A stretch of DNA of 64,000 nt, taken from Pontibacter actiniarum. GTDB taxonomy: Bacteria > Bacteroidota > Bacteroidia > Cytophagales > Hymenobacteraceae. The notes below the pieces were generated by a model, which saw only the letters and a program-made list of their open reading frames with translations, did not search any database and was not told where the DNA came from. This document shows, one piece after another, positions 38,001-47,614 of this stretch. The stretch covers positions 2,666,001 through 2,730,000 of the forward strand of contig NZ_CP021235.1 of NCBI RefSeq assembly GCF_003585765.1, in the 5' to 3' direction. Positions within the stretch are counted from its first letter, which is position 1; the number at the start of each line of letters is the position of its first letter. Both the position numbers and the translations under genes were made by a program.

Positions 38001-38126
38001 CACGCCAGGTAAGGCTTGTCCATTACCCGCATCGGTTACCCGTCCAGAGAATGTTCGACCTTGAGCCCACGACTGACACACTAGCGTCAGTACCAGGGCC
38101 AAGCTTAAGAGTAATTTGTGTTTCAT
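35028..38126 (-). CDS. SusC/RagA family TonB-dependent transporter (pair 1)
   Basis: This 1032-residue protein has a signal peptide (MKHKLLLSLALVLTLVCQSWAQ) and a carboxypeptidase-regulatory-like domain at about 26-105 (GRVTDAGNGQALPGVNVIV). The TonB plug starts VVVVGYGVQDVKDVTGSI and includes IESIEVLKDAAAAALYGSRAANGV. A barrel ends in RSFTVGVSVGL. There is no STN domain, so it does not couple to FecR. It is the first gene of a SusC-SusD pair. Confidence 0.95.
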   Translation of the reverse strand: MKHKLLLSLALVLTLVCQSWAQGRTFSGRVTDAGNGQALPGVNVIVKGTTLGTFTGTDGSYSLSLPNENATLIFSFLGYVTQEISTAGKSSVNVSLAEDSKKLSEVVVVGYGVQDVKDVTGSITSIAAAKIENQPVQSFDQALSGRAAGVQITNTSGLMADGVTVRIRGVGSISNSSQPLFVIDGVPMAQVSNLNTFNGGNGTRYNPLADLNPNDIESIEVLKDAAAAALYGSRAANGVVLVTTKRGKNGTAKVTYDFYTGYNEAASTPALLNGDDFIAITNEKAANAGKNPIAGNVDINEDGIPDRTNWLDEIFRKGVMQNHQLSISGGSEKATYYGSVSYADQNGFVKANSLQRGSARLNFDITPKEWLKAGISTNYTKTVNNGVLSNSYLAGITLSGYNAAPNLPVYGKDGFYYLNEQGYLGDGVNRSDLYYLNKFYHPVGTLELQRNQNVSQRMLGNAYIEVEPVKNLKLTSKYGIDYIDNFEDQYSDPNIQGLGWKARYNGLVQTNNVRRNQWNWSNYASYHVLLADQHNVSATAGFEFQEVEQHSIGTYAGDFADPFFKDIVTGTFVSQFAPDGRRTHNGFDSYFGRLSYDFGNKYYAEAAVRADAFSGFGLENKRGYFPAGSIGWRISEEHFMDQFDFLNDLKLRASYGIVGNSNIADFASRTLFGGGQYAELNGFSPTQVGNRNLRWESSTKLDIGLDMALLQDRIGLTFDYFHTDVTDLVLDAPVLRTTGIPGASVTTNIGSMYNKGVELSLTTTNIQKNGFVWTSNFNFSKIKNKITSLFNDVPVVSGSSEAAVGQAIGEFKLIRWAGVNPENGNSMFLAKDGTKKQYNPATQKYYLMDGSETSDITANDAVYAGNPYPKWFGGFDNTFTYKGFDLGIFFQYSGGNKILNQTRQGLMTNYLNNNIAEIKDRWQKPGDVTNVPKLYLQDNISTRTSTRWLEDGDFLRLRQLSLGYNVPSSVINRIGLNNLRVYGQIQNVFVLTKYTGADPEVNTNRDVNIAYGVDNRSVPQSRSFTVGVSVGL

Positions 38127-39356
38127 AAAACTAGGTTAGAACAGTTAAAAAATTGGTTATCAAGAGGCGTTTACACGTAATATATAGCAGTCTATGAGGC
38201 TGTTGTATGTAAAAGATGAGGAAAAAGGGTCTATATTCAGTGCTGATGCTTCTATCATTAGAAAGAGCAGTTTTGCAGAAATGGTGTATGAACGCTGGAA
38301 GAAAATTAATCACCTGCTTCCAGATATCTTACGCCGCAGGTCCGGGATTTTCTCCAGTGTATCATTCTACACTGGAGGTGATGCACGTCTCTGTTAAGCT
38401 TGCAGAGCCTATTCGCCCTAACCTTGCCTCCACAAAGGAACTGGTCTTTACAGTAAAAGAATTGTAAATTCCTGCCTTTTCACCAGCAGGAATAAAATTT
38501 GTGTGCTGCCTGGTTTAACGAAAAAGCATCAGCTCCAGAACCTTAGTTGTTGGAACACAATTCGGCAGGATATTACAAGAACAGGCAATGAGAATGGTGT
38601 AATTTTGCAGCAGCGGCTACAGAAACACGAGTACAGGAACGACGCATCCGGGAATGTTTCACCCGCCACACAAAAGAAGAAACAATATAAACAACCCATA
38701 TAGCTTGCATGCACGGCAAGGATGCCTTCAGGCATCACACATGGTCTGGAAAACAAAGTCGTGGAGGGTCCCGCCCTGATGTGGCTGATTTGTTTAAGGT
38801 GAGATGTAAACATTGAATCCCTCTGCGGCTTTTCTAGACTTACAATCTGTCTTGTCGAAATTAGTCTTCTACTGCTCACGATAAGGGTAAGATCAAGTTT
38901 ACTCTCTTTCCTGATCATAGCTGTAAAAGCGAACCCCTTCCTTGGTTCCCCTGTCTTTTAAACTCCTCTAACCAAGCCATCACACCTAGACCTCCTATCT
39001 GATGCAGCGCAACAGTACTTGTTGAAGTAAATAACCCATGTATTGGAGAAGCTAGCGGTTTGCGGCCCCTCCTGCACTTATAGTCCCCTGGTCTAAAACT
39101 TTTTACTTGTAAACAGGCAACTGATTCCTACCAGCGTTGCTATCGGCGTCAGAAGATCTCCTGTCAGTTTATCTGAAACTTAAAAAGCATCATTTACACC
39201 CTTCCTCTCTTGCCTTAGCCCTGAAGAACAGGCGCCGCGCGTTTGAACAACTGAAGCACAGGAAACCTGGAGTATGTTTTCCGGCAAGACTCATTCTACC
39301 TAAAAAGGCTGCCTTTGCTGGCAGCCTTTTCCATTGACAGTTACACCATCCCTTGG
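38127..39356. other. Intergenic region between SusCD pairs
   Basis: About 1.2 kb with no gene I can support, separating the start of SusC pair 1 from the end of SusD pair 2. It includes stem-loops at 38352-38377 (ctccagtgta arms) and 38468-38493 (attcctgc arms), and a terminator at 39302-39331. The promoter for pair 1 must be near 38130-38300 but was not recognised. Confidence 0.45.
39302..39331 (-). terminator. Rho-independent-type terminator after SusCD pair 2
   Basis: Arms aaaaggctgcc (39303-39313) and ggcagcctttt (39320-39330) enclose a 6-bp loop. On the minus strand the stem runs into a T-run. It lies 26 bp after the SusD stop codon. Confidence 0.75.
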
Positions 39357-40814
39357 TTAATTGTAACCAGGAGTCTGCTGACTCCTGATGTTCATATTGG
39401 CTATAATCTCCCCTTGAGGTACTGGCCAAGCCCATGCCCTGGAATCTGGTTCTAAGGTGCACTGCGAGGCACTACCACAGTCTGTTCTGCTTATGATGCG
39501 CGTGGTACGTTTCAAGTCAAACCACTGATGCCCTTCTGCAAACAGCTCCTTTTGACGTTCGACAGCGATTGCATCGATCAAATCCTGCCCAGAAAGTGCT
39601 ACAGGTGCATAATTGTTGATTCTGGCAGTCCGCAGGGTATTCAAGTCCTCTAAGCCTAGTGATTCTCTCCCCGCTTGCATCGCCCTGGCCTCTGCCCGTA
39701 TCAGGTACATCTCTCCGGTTCTGAACACCTTCCAGTTTACCAGGTTATCCTTCGCCGTGCCCCGGCCCATGTGTTTGTTAACAATTCTTCTCTCAGTACC
39801 TGCCCTTTCTGCGGAGCCGAAATAAGCGTCAAACCTGATGTCATTGGCCTTGTCATACATCGCCTCCAACGTTGCAGAGGGTCGGTACCCGTTTCTGTTG
39901 TTGGCGGCATAGTAAAGGCTGTTTGACGGGCTGCCCTGCCCTGCACTGTAGGCTACAGACCATATTACCTCACTGGCAGACGCATCTTTCCATATTTCAG
40001 GAAAATCTGCTTTTGAAGCCAGTGGGTACGCATGTATCACCGCGGTAGCATAAGCCTCTGCTTCCTCATAGTTTCTGGCATACAGGCTTACACGGGCAAG
40101 CATAGCTTTTACTGCCAGCTGATCTATGTAAGACTTGTTAGATCCTATATTTATTGCCTTGTCAACGTCACCCAAAAGTATTTCCGCTTCTTTCAGGTCA
40201 GCCAAAATTTTATCGTATGATTCCTTTACAGAAAGTCTTGATGGCATTTCCTCTTGATTTGTTGTCGTCTTGTACGGAATACCGAGTGCTGTTGAATTTC
40301 GCTCGTAGCTTACACCCCAGTACCTCAGTAGGTCAAAATGTACAAGTCCTCTGATTGCTAGCGCCTGCCCACGCAACAGGTTAACGCGCTTTTCATCTGC
40401 TGTCTTAAACTGCTCAATGTTATTGCTTAATACCTGATTAGCTTGGTTAATGATATAATAAGCCGCTTGCCAGGTAAGGGCAATATCGCTGTCATCGGCC
40501 ACATACACCCAGTCTGTCTGGGTGATGTAGTTGCCCAGCTCTTCGTTCGTTTCCACAAGGTTCGTTCCCATCATATCTGGTAAGACGGAAAACGCGCCTG
40601 TTGTAGCAGATCCATTACCGTAGTAGCCCGTCTGACGGAACAGCGCGTAGGCTCCTGTCAGAGCATATTCGAACTCGTTCAAATTTTTGAAAACAGTGAC
40701 TTTTTCCTTCTCATACACAGGCTCTACATCAATGATATCGTCGCAACTTGTAGCCAAAACAAGAGATAAGCCCAGGCCTAAGCCAATTAAAAACCGAGTT
40801 ATATGTAGATTCAT
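39357..40814 (-). CDS. RagB/SusD family outer membrane lipoprotein (pair 2)
   Basis: This 485-residue protein has a signal peptide with lipobox ATSC (residues about 21-24) followed by DDIIDVEPVYEKE. SusD-type helices include LLRGQALAIRGLVHFDLLRYWG, and the C-terminal block ELFAEGHQWFDLKRTTRI is conserved. It lies 17 bp after its SusC partner, the same arrangement as pair 1, though the protein sequences are clearly diverged. Confidence 0.93.
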   Translation of the reverse strand: MNLHITRFLIGLGLGLSLVLATSCDDIIDVEPVYEKEKVTVFKNLNEFEYALTGAYALFRQTGYYGNGSATTGAFSVLPDMMGTNLVETNEELGNYITQTDWVYVADDSDIALTWQAAYYIINQANQVLSNNIEQFKTADEKRVNLLRGQALAIRGLVHFDLLRYWGVSYERNSTALGIPYKTTTNQEEMPSRLSVKESYDKILADLKEAEILLGDVDKAINIGSNKSYIDQLAVKAMLARVSLYARNYEEAEAYATAVIHAYPLASKADFPEIWKDASASEVIWSVAYSAGQGSPSNSLYYAANNRNGYRPSATLEAMYDKANDIRFDAYFGSAERAGTERRIVNKHMGRGTAKDNLVNWKVFRTGEMYLIRAEARAMQAGRESLGLEDLNTLRTARINNYAPVALSGQDLIDAIAVERQKELFAEGHQWFDLKRTTRIISRTDCGSASQCTLEPDSRAWAWPVPQGEIIANMNIRSQQTPGYN

Positions 40815-40831
40815 TTTTATAAGTTTAGAGT

Positions 40832-43783
40832 TTAAAATCCGATGTTTAGGCCAAAGGTTACTGTGCGCAGGGCCGGATACTGTGCGCCGGATAAAATACC
40901 TGTGGAAACTTCCGGGTCGAAACCTGCAAAACCTGTCCAGGTCTTTAGGTTCTGTCCCTGTGCAAACACTTTGATACTTTCCACGTGCATCCTGCCAGTA
41001 AGGCTTTTCGGAAGTGCATAGGAAACGTTCACGTTGCGCAATCGAAGAAAATCACCGGACTCTACCATCCTGGTCGTAGCATCGTTGTACCAGGTGGCAT
41101 CCCAACGTGGTATTTGGGTAATATCACCCGGCTTCCTCCACTCTGTCAGCATAGACGTTGCCAAGTTATCGTACAGATACTGTGGGTTTTCAATGTTGGC
41201 GCGGTCGTTATTGTAGACCTTGTTTCCTCTCACAAAGCTGAAAAAGGCGCTTAACTCGAACCCTTTGTAATTGACAGAGGTTCCAAACCCACCGAAGAGC
41301 GGGGCTTCAACGGACCCTACAACAACACGATCATTAGGATTGTACACACTGGTTACCTCCCCCTCTTTGGTGTAAAACTGTGGATCTCCGGTAGTTGGGT
41401 TCACGCCTGCATAGCGTACCAGATAAAGCGAGTTCATAGGTTCACCCACACGATTTATGTAGATGCCGTTTTCAATCTCGCTGTCATTCCCGACTAGCTT
41501 GGTAATCTCATTTTTATTGTAGGTAAGGCTTATGGTGGCGCTCCAGGTAAAGTCTTTTAATTGCAACAGGTCTCCTTCCAAAGACATTTCAACCCCTCTG
41601 TTGCGCAACTCTCCAACGTTGGTCACTAAGGACGAATAACCCGATGTTCTGGAAAGCTGACGATTCAGGAACAGGTCAGAAGTCAGGGCGTTGTAGAACT
41701 CCCCTGTTACCCTCAGTCTTCCTTGGAGCGTGGCTAACTCGAAACCGGCGTTCAGCGTAGTTCTTCTTTCCCATTGCAACATCGGGTTTGCCAGTTGGGT
41801 CTGCAGCAGACCACTTACACCATTGTAGACGGCACGCGCAAACAATTCTCTGGAGGCGAAATCTGTTTCCAGCGCCTGGTTGCCCGCAGAGCCATAGCTT
41901 GCTTTCAGCTTAAGCTCATTGAGTACGTTATCGCGTAAACCGGCCATGAAACCTTCATCCGTGACAATCCAACTTAGACCGACTGAGCCAAAATTGGCAT
42001 AACGACGGTCAGAACCAAACCTGGACGAGCCGTCTCTGCGTGCTCCAAGGTTCAAGAAATACCGTTCCTTAAAACCATATTGCACATCTGCAAAGTAGGA
42101 AACCAAGGCGTTTACAGATCCACTGCCATTTACAGCCGGAATATAGCCATTGTCGGCAGTACCAGGTGTGACTCCGGCCTCATTATCGAACGCGCCGCCA
42201 AGGCCGTAGCCAGTAAAGCCAAAGTTGTTGCCTTTGTAACGTACCACCTCATTGAAAAGAGCAACACCCAACCTGTGGTCGATGCCAAAGGTTTTGGTGT
42301 AAGCGGCTGACGTGGTTCCGGTATAGCGGAATGCCTTGGCGTAGGTTCTGGTTAGACTACCCGAGCGCCCTGTCTGGGCACGCCCTGTCGCAGTAGAGGG
42401 ATCAATGAAGTTATTCACTTCATTGGCAGTAAAGTCGCCTCCCCAGCTTGTTTTGAGCGTTAACCCTTCCCAAAAAGGCACGGCATAGCTTACATAGGCG
42501 TTACCCACACCTTTCAGTTGCTGCCTTAAATATTGGTTTTCAAGAAGCTCCTGCAGTGCATTAGGTTGCCCAGACATGATCTCGGTATAGTTTCCCTGTT
42601 CATCATAGGGCGTCTCATAAGGGTTTGTCCACCTGATGGCATTCAGAGGTGTTGTCACTACAGAGTTATTTTCTATTGTGTTGGTAAACTCTGAATACCC
42701 CAGGGTAGCATTCAGTCCAAAGCTAAAGTCCCCTGCCCTGCTGTCGATATTTGCCCGGCCTGTGTAACGCTGTAAGCCTGTGTTTTCAACTGTGCCTGTC
42801 TGGTCAAAAACAGATCCTGACAAATAATACACCGTATGATCGTTTCCGCCTGAAGCGCTTAACGTGTGGTTAACGGTTTTACCGGTTCTGAAAAACACAT
42901 CCTCCCAATCTGTGTTAACTTTCCTGAGCTTGCTGAGGTCTTCTTCCGTCCATCCGTAAGGATTTCCATTCGCAAGCTCATAGTCTAACTTCTGGTTCGT
43001 GTCCATTACCTCCAGCCTGTTTTCAGGAGCTTTCGAATAACCGTACTGTACGTTGTAATTGATGCGTGTTTTACCTGCTACTCCCCGTTTCGTGGTAATA
43101 ACAATGACACCGTTAGCTCCCCTCGAACCGTATAAGGAAGTTGCGGCCGCATCCTTTAACACATTAAAAGTAGAAAAGTCTGCCGGGTTTAGCGTAGAGA
43201 AGTCATCTGCCATTATTTGCACGCCGTCTACAATGTATAGCGGAGAGTTGGTTCCCACAATAGAACCCTTCCCCCTGATCGTAACAGCTGCAGGTGCACC
43301 TGGCTGGCCGGATTGCGCCTGAATGAGCACACCTGGCGCTTTTCCCTGTAGTGCCTGGTCAAAAGACGCTAGTGGAACCTGGCTGACTTCCTCTGCATTT
43401 ACGGTGGCAATGGAGCCTGACACTTCACGCTTGTTCTGTGTTGTGTATCCCGTAACAACTACTTCGGCTAATTGCTTGGCATCGGTCTGTAAGGCCACGT
43501 CTATCACCTTTTTTGCACCTACGACTATCTCCTGTTCCACCATGCCTACAAACTTAAAAATAAGGGTGGCATCCGCATGATTGGCAGGCACATCGATCGA
43601 GTAGGTGCCGTCCACCCCTGTACTTGTTCCGGTGGGTGTACCCTTCAGGACCACCGCAACGCCTGGTAAGGCCTGGCCATCTTCCTGGTCCGTGACCTTT
43701 CCTGAGACCGTTCTACTTTGGGCCAAGGCATGCTGCGCCATAAAGAGCCCAACAGTAAAAACTAACAGTAATATTTTTTTCAT
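40832..43783 (-). CDS. SusC/RagA family TonB-dependent transporter (pair 2)
   Basis: This is 983 residues from the ATG at 43783, which begins a canonical signal peptide (MKKILLLVFTVGLFMAQHALAQ); the longer upstream frame adds 22 residues before it. A regulatory-like domain (SGKVTDQEDGQALPGVAVVL) is followed by a plug (VVVTGYTTQNKREVSGSIATV, FNVLKDAAATSLYGSRGANGV) and a barrel. There is no STN domain. Long upstream spacing suggests its own promoter and regulation separate from pair 1. Confidence 0.95.
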   Translation of the reverse strand: MKKILLLVFTVGLFMAQHALAQSRTVSGKVTDQEDGQALPGVAVVLKGTPTGTSTGVDGTYSIDVPANHADATLIFKFVGMVEQEIVVGAKKVIDVALQTDAKQLAEVVVTGYTTQNKREVSGSIATVNAEEVSQVPLASFDQALQGKAPGVLIQAQSGQPGAPAAVTIRGKGSIVGTNSPLYIVDGVQIMADDFSTLNPADFSTFNVLKDAAATSLYGSRGANGVIVITTKRGVAGKTRINYNVQYGYSKAPENRLEVMDTNQKLDYELANGNPYGWTEEDLSKLRKVNTDWEDVFFRTGKTVNHTLSASGGNDHTVYYLSGSVFDQTGTVENTGLQRYTGRANIDSRAGDFSFGLNATLGYSEFTNTIENNSVVTTPLNAIRWTNPYETPYDEQGNYTEIMSGQPNALQELLENQYLRQQLKGVGNAYVSYAVPFWEGLTLKTSWGGDFTANEVNNFIDPSTATGRAQTGRSGSLTRTYAKAFRYTGTTSAAYTKTFGIDHRLGVALFNEVVRYKGNNFGFTGYGLGGAFDNEAGVTPGTADNGYIPAVNGSGSVNALVSYFADVQYGFKERYFLNLGARRDGSSRFGSDRRYANFGSVGLSWIVTDEGFMAGLRDNVLNELKLKASYGSAGNQALETDFASRELFARAVYNGVSGLLQTQLANPMLQWERRTTLNAGFELATLQGRLRVTGEFYNALTSDLFLNRQLSRTSGYSSLVTNVGELRNRGVEMSLEGDLLQLKDFTWSATISLTYNKNEITKLVGNDSEIENGIYINRVGEPMNSLYLVRYAGVNPTTGDPQFYTKEGEVTSVYNPNDRVVVGSVEAPLFGGFGTSVNYKGFELSAFFSFVRGNKVYNNDRANIENPQYLYDNLATSMLTEWRKPGDITQIPRWDATWYNDATTRMVESGDFLRLRNVNVSYALPKSLTGRMHVESIKVFAQGQNLKTWTGFAGFDPEVSTGILSGAQYPALRTVTFGLNIGF

Positions 43784-45377
43784 TTTGTACGTATTTAACG
43801 GATAGTTCAAATTAATCAATATTGTATAGTTACATGATTTACAAGCCATTGCATATCAACAACAACTATTCGGGCTTGGACAGCCAGTCATAGATTTATC
43901 TATAGCAGGTGAATGCATCCTTCGCAAAAGGCTGCTGGTGAGCCGGTACCGTACAAGCTGCTTGTTACGTTCAAATAAAGGCAATTGCCCCAGAAAACAG
44001 ATTGCAATATCCTGCCTATTTCACCCAAGCCAGCAGGTGACCTTTTGACTGCCAGAAAAGCACCGCGCTACACTTTATGTTCTGTATAGGGATGAATGAG
44101 ATGCTACTAGTGTTTTGAACAAGGTGGGTTCGACTGCATCATCAATTTGATGCCTCAAAGGCACTTTTGCCTTTCTTGTAAAATCATGAGTGAACAATGC
44201 TGAGGCAACGAAGGGTAGGCTAACGATAGCTAACCATGTTTCAGCGTACTGAATAGGGGCTATTATACCGTTGAACGGGGCCGCAGCTGGAGAAAGGACA
44301 CAATATCATCTATTCAATCAGCAGTGCATCCAAAAAACAAGCATACATCAAATATGAATGGGAAAAGACAGGATAAGTTAGGAAGATGAAACCCAAGTAC
44401 CGCTGTAGTGAGGCTGAGGTAATAATCAGTTACAACAATCTATTTACTTTATGAGATCAGCTTGTTCACTACAGCGGTACTTGGGTTTCTATTCTCCTTC
44501 CACTCCCTTAGTTTGTGTTTGTTTAGTCTTAACTATCTTTGGAATTTGCGTCTGCAAGAACGCAGGCGTTGGCGGGATTTTAGTTGTACCATACTGCCTA
44601 TTTCACAGCTTTTATAAAAAGTGGAGACAGTGTTTCCATGACTAAGTGTACAGCGCTAGTTCATCCCCTGCTCGCTAGCACTATTGGAGCTATAGACAAA
44701 CCCGCCCTACCTAGCATCTGTCACTCCTCTCTGGCAAATGTATGTAGATGTCGCTTACTGTCTACTCAACAGTTTAAGCGGAAAGGCAAAAGGCAAAACG
44801 TTTGGTTACTCACAGTATGCCCTAGGCCAACCATATAAGTGTCACCATGCAGGGTTCCAGTAATGTTAGCCTGGTTTTTAACATTCCCAAGTGCATGACG
44901 GATCACAAGAATTCTTCTTATAATTATAGATAAAAATAAGTTTATTATCTATAAAAAGCGCCTGTATGTATAATCAATTTTCAGATATGCTCAATTTGAA
45001 TGACTTTTACTCAAGCACGTCTTTGGATAATTTAGTATATGCGTGCAGTTATCATAGCTGTTCAAAGACATCAATTGTAAGACCGACGTAAGAACGGTGT
45101 CGCATTTTACTCGCCCTGTACTTTTCTGCATGCTAACGGCAGTATCTGCTCCCAGATAAAAGCGATGCCTATACGCTGATACAGCAGTGTTTTAAAAGCT
45201 ACCTATGGAGATAGAGGGTAGGTGTAGTGAAAACAAATAGTTGAGGAGGGAGTCCTACTTGGTCCTAAAGACATAAACATTTAAGGCTTAATTTGATCAA
45301 CTCTCCCAAACTTTCGTGCTGAAAGCACGCATTTTGTGTAGCCTGATTAGTTTTCATCTGATACATTGATTAATAGC
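43784..45377. other. Long divergent intergenic region
   Basis: About 1.6 kb separates SusC pair 2 (leftward) from the second AraC-type gene (rightward). No supportable protein gene. It holds a perfect 23-bp inverted repeat (arms 44389-44411 and 44466-44488) and a small cgtgct/agcacg hairpin at 45315-45329 just before the regulator. Confidence 0.5.
44389..44488. repeat. Perfect 23-bp inverted repeat with 54-bp spacer
   Basis: Arm 1 at 44389-44411 starts aaacccaagtaccgc; arm 2 at 44466-44488 is its exact complement. The spacer is AT-rich. It could be a small RNA stem, a palindromic binding region, or the ends of a very small element. No gene overlaps it. Confidence 0.75.
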
Positions 45378-46310
45378 ATGCTAGAGTCTTATTCATCGAA
45401 AAGGAGAGCTTTAAGCTACAGTGGCCACTGTGAAATTCTGCACGTGAGCAATAACAACTGCGACATACTTAAGGATATCAAGAGTAAGAACTGTATCATG
45501 AGCACACTTTCCTCCTCCCTAGAAGCAGAGATACGCCCTAAAGGCCTTGGATTAAAATTCACCATCAATGGTTTAGAAACCTATTGGCTTCATAAGAAGC
45601 CATTTGGGATCTCTAACGGGAAATACCTTCTGGTAAATGAGTCCGTGCCTGCTATGGATGTTGTCATCAAGAACACTTCTACTTTAGGTGTGTGCGTAGA
45701 TGTTGATGTTCAGCTAGTGAATGACCTGTTACACCAGCTCTTTTCCCCAAATGATTTAGAGAACTACAACAACCTTAGCAGGTATCTGCTGTCCCCAGAG
45801 CTATTTGTAAGAGAAGCTGTGGCAGGGGAGCCGCTGAAAACACTCTTAAATCAGTTTGCTGCTATTTCGGTTTCAAAAAATTTTTCGAGGCCTGGTCTAG
45901 AACTTATTTATGAACTCATAACACTGCTCATACAAGATAATTTAAGCTTCATTACCCCATACTACAGGTTACAGGCTACAAAGCTGTCAACACGCAAAGA
46001 GCTGTACAGAAGAGTCTTGTTAGGCAAGGAAGCCCTTGACGATAGTATCTATTCTCAATTGAGCATAACAGAGGTTGCAGATATCAGTTGTTTGTCAGAA
46101 TTTCGATTTTACCGACTCTTTAAGCAGTGCTTTGGCGTTAGCCCTTACCACTATTTGATTAAGAGGAGAATTGGCAGCAGCATTGAGCTTAAAAAACAGG
46201 GCCTAACATGGAACGAAATTGCTCATATACTCAACTTTAGCGACTTGGCAGCCTTTAGCAATTGCTTCAAGAAAATTAAGGGCGTCCCTCCGTCAAAGTT
46301 TACTCCTTAA
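45378..46310 (+). CDS. AraC-family transcriptional regulator (second paralogue)
   Basis: About 310 residues from the ATG at 45378 (a TTG at 45366 is upstream in frame). The C-terminal DNA-binding domain reads SITEVADISCLSEFRFYRLFKQCFG and KQGLTWNEIAHILNFSDLAAFSNCFK. The N-terminal region is homologous to the protein at 32204-33139 throughout (RPKGLGLKFTINGLETYW, KYLLVNESVPAMDVVIKNTST). The two regulators bracket the two SusCD pairs and point outward, suggesting each governs one pair or both share a ligand family. Confidence 0.9.
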   Translation: MLESYSSKRRALSYSGHCEILHVSNNNCDILKDIKSKNCIMSTLSSSLEAEIRPKGLGLKFTINGLETYWLHKKPFGISNGKYLLVNESVPAMDVVIKNTSTLGVCVDVDVQLVNDLLHQLFSPNDLENYNNLSRYLLSPELFVREAVAGEPLKTLLNQFAAISVSKNFSRPGLELIYELITLLIQDNLSFITPYYRLQATKLSTRKELYRRVLLGKEALDDSIYSQLSITEVADISCLSEFRFYRLFKQCFGVSPYHYLIKRRIGSSIELKKQGLTWNEIAHILNFSDLAAFSNCFKKIKGVPPSKFTP

Positions 46311-46325
46311 CCATTTCAGACTTAG

Positions 46326-46384
46326 CTAACACGTTTTTCTCCTAAGTAGGGACGAGGTTCCTACTTAGGAGAAAAACGTGTTAG
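46326..46384. repeat. Perfect 25-bp hairpin immediately after AraC-type gene
   Basis: Arms 46326-46350 (begins ctaacacgtttttctcc) and 46360-46384 are exact complements around a 9-bp loop. It starts 16 bp after the regulator's stop codon. Unusually long and perfect for a terminator and with no terminal T-run. Confidence 0.8.
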
Positions 46385-46776
46385 GCCGTACAGTTTCTGA
46401 AAGTTTCTTGAGCACCCATATATAGTTTCTTTTTAGCCGCCTGTTAGCGCGGTCTAAGGATAGGGTCGCCCAATACTAGTATAGGGTCGTTACATTCTAT
46501 TAACGGAAAAGAGCAGGATAGTACAAGCCATCTTATCCAGAGATTTGTAAGTTTATGAACCGGTAAAGACAGATATGTTCGATAGCTGTAGGACAGGCAG
46601 ATTGAAGGGCAGTAAACAACTTGAAGCGCTGTAGGACAGATCCGGATACAGTAGATGTCTCCCCCTGGTGATAATGCGCAGTGCTTCCAAGTATTAACTT
46701 GCCTATGGATATCTAGATCAAGACAGGCAACGAACATCTGCTAAAAGAACCTAGTGACAACAATATGCTGGACATA

Positions 46777-46847
<71 letters not shown>

Positions 46848-46893
46848 CGCTATAAGTCCACATCATCCTTGTTCTGCAGGACGAACAAATGTA

Positions 46894-46925
46894 AGGAGCC
46901 GCTTCGGTGTCGAACAGCGGCTCCT
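46894..46925. terminator. Terminator-like stem-loop downstream of the ACT tract
   Basis: Arms aggagccgct (46894-46903) and agcggctcct (46916-46925) enclose a 12-bp loop. A tcactttaat tract follows. The T-run is weak. Confidence 0.4.
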
Positions 46926-47036
46926 CACTTTAATAAAGCGTTGCCTGCTTCACAGAAGCAATTGTGAGGCACAAGTAGTTCTGTGAAGCTTTTTCGGCCG
47001 TTTAAGCTCCATTATGCGCATTCTTTAGATACAACT

Positions 47037-47533
47037 ATGAAACTAACCTATTTCAAGAGCCTTCTAGCTGCAGCATCCCTTGCTTCTGATTTTGCCTGCA
47101 CATCTTTTTCGCAGGAAGAAGCGCCGGTACAGCAAATGAATGATTTGGCTGAGGCCTATGTAAAAACCCTGCTGAAGCTGGGGCAATACGACAGCGATAT
47201 GGTAGACGCGTACTATAGCATACTTACCGGATCGGGCGCCTGAACCTGACAAGCAATGAAGTGGCAGAGCTGTACCTGAAGGGCAGAATAAGCCGTGAGG
47301 AGGCAGTGGACCTGTTGGTAAAGTACAGCTTCTCAGAAAAAGACAAGGCCTTGTAGCGGACTCGTTTGATGGACCGGTACAGAAGCTACGTGATCAATTA
47401 CAACTTGGGACAAGACTTTGTCAGAAAACATGTAGAGGCAAAAACTAAAGATGAAAAAGCGACTGCAAAACCATGGGAAGTGTTTTATGAGCTACTGTCT
47501 AATCCTTACAGTGCTTCTATGCTGCAACAGTAA
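47037..47533 (+). pseudogene. Collapsed exported hydrolase-like protein (large internal deletion)
   Basis: The first part (47037-47243) has a signal peptide and then MNDLAEAYVKTLLKLGQYDSDMVDAYY, resembling the N-terminus of a roughly 450-residue exported family in Bacteroidota. It stops at 47243. From about 47246 another frame continues with LTSNEVAELYLKGRISREEAVDLLVKY and then, after a TAG at about 47355, RTRLMDRYRSYVINYNLG and a C-terminal block ending 47533, which fits the C-terminus of the same family. The middle (hundreds of residues) is missing. The family match is from memory and moderate in certainty. Confidence 0.6.
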
Positions 47534-47614
47534 TGAGAGAATCGCAAAAAGCAGCAAGAAGATTGCTTGCAACCAACCCGCTTATTATTCAATCATACCA
47601 CCCATTCATCCAAT

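Noticed and set aside
38529..38918. 129-codon minus-strand frame between the SusCD pairs
   Set aside because: Odd composition, no domain and no operon context; it looks like a chance open frame.
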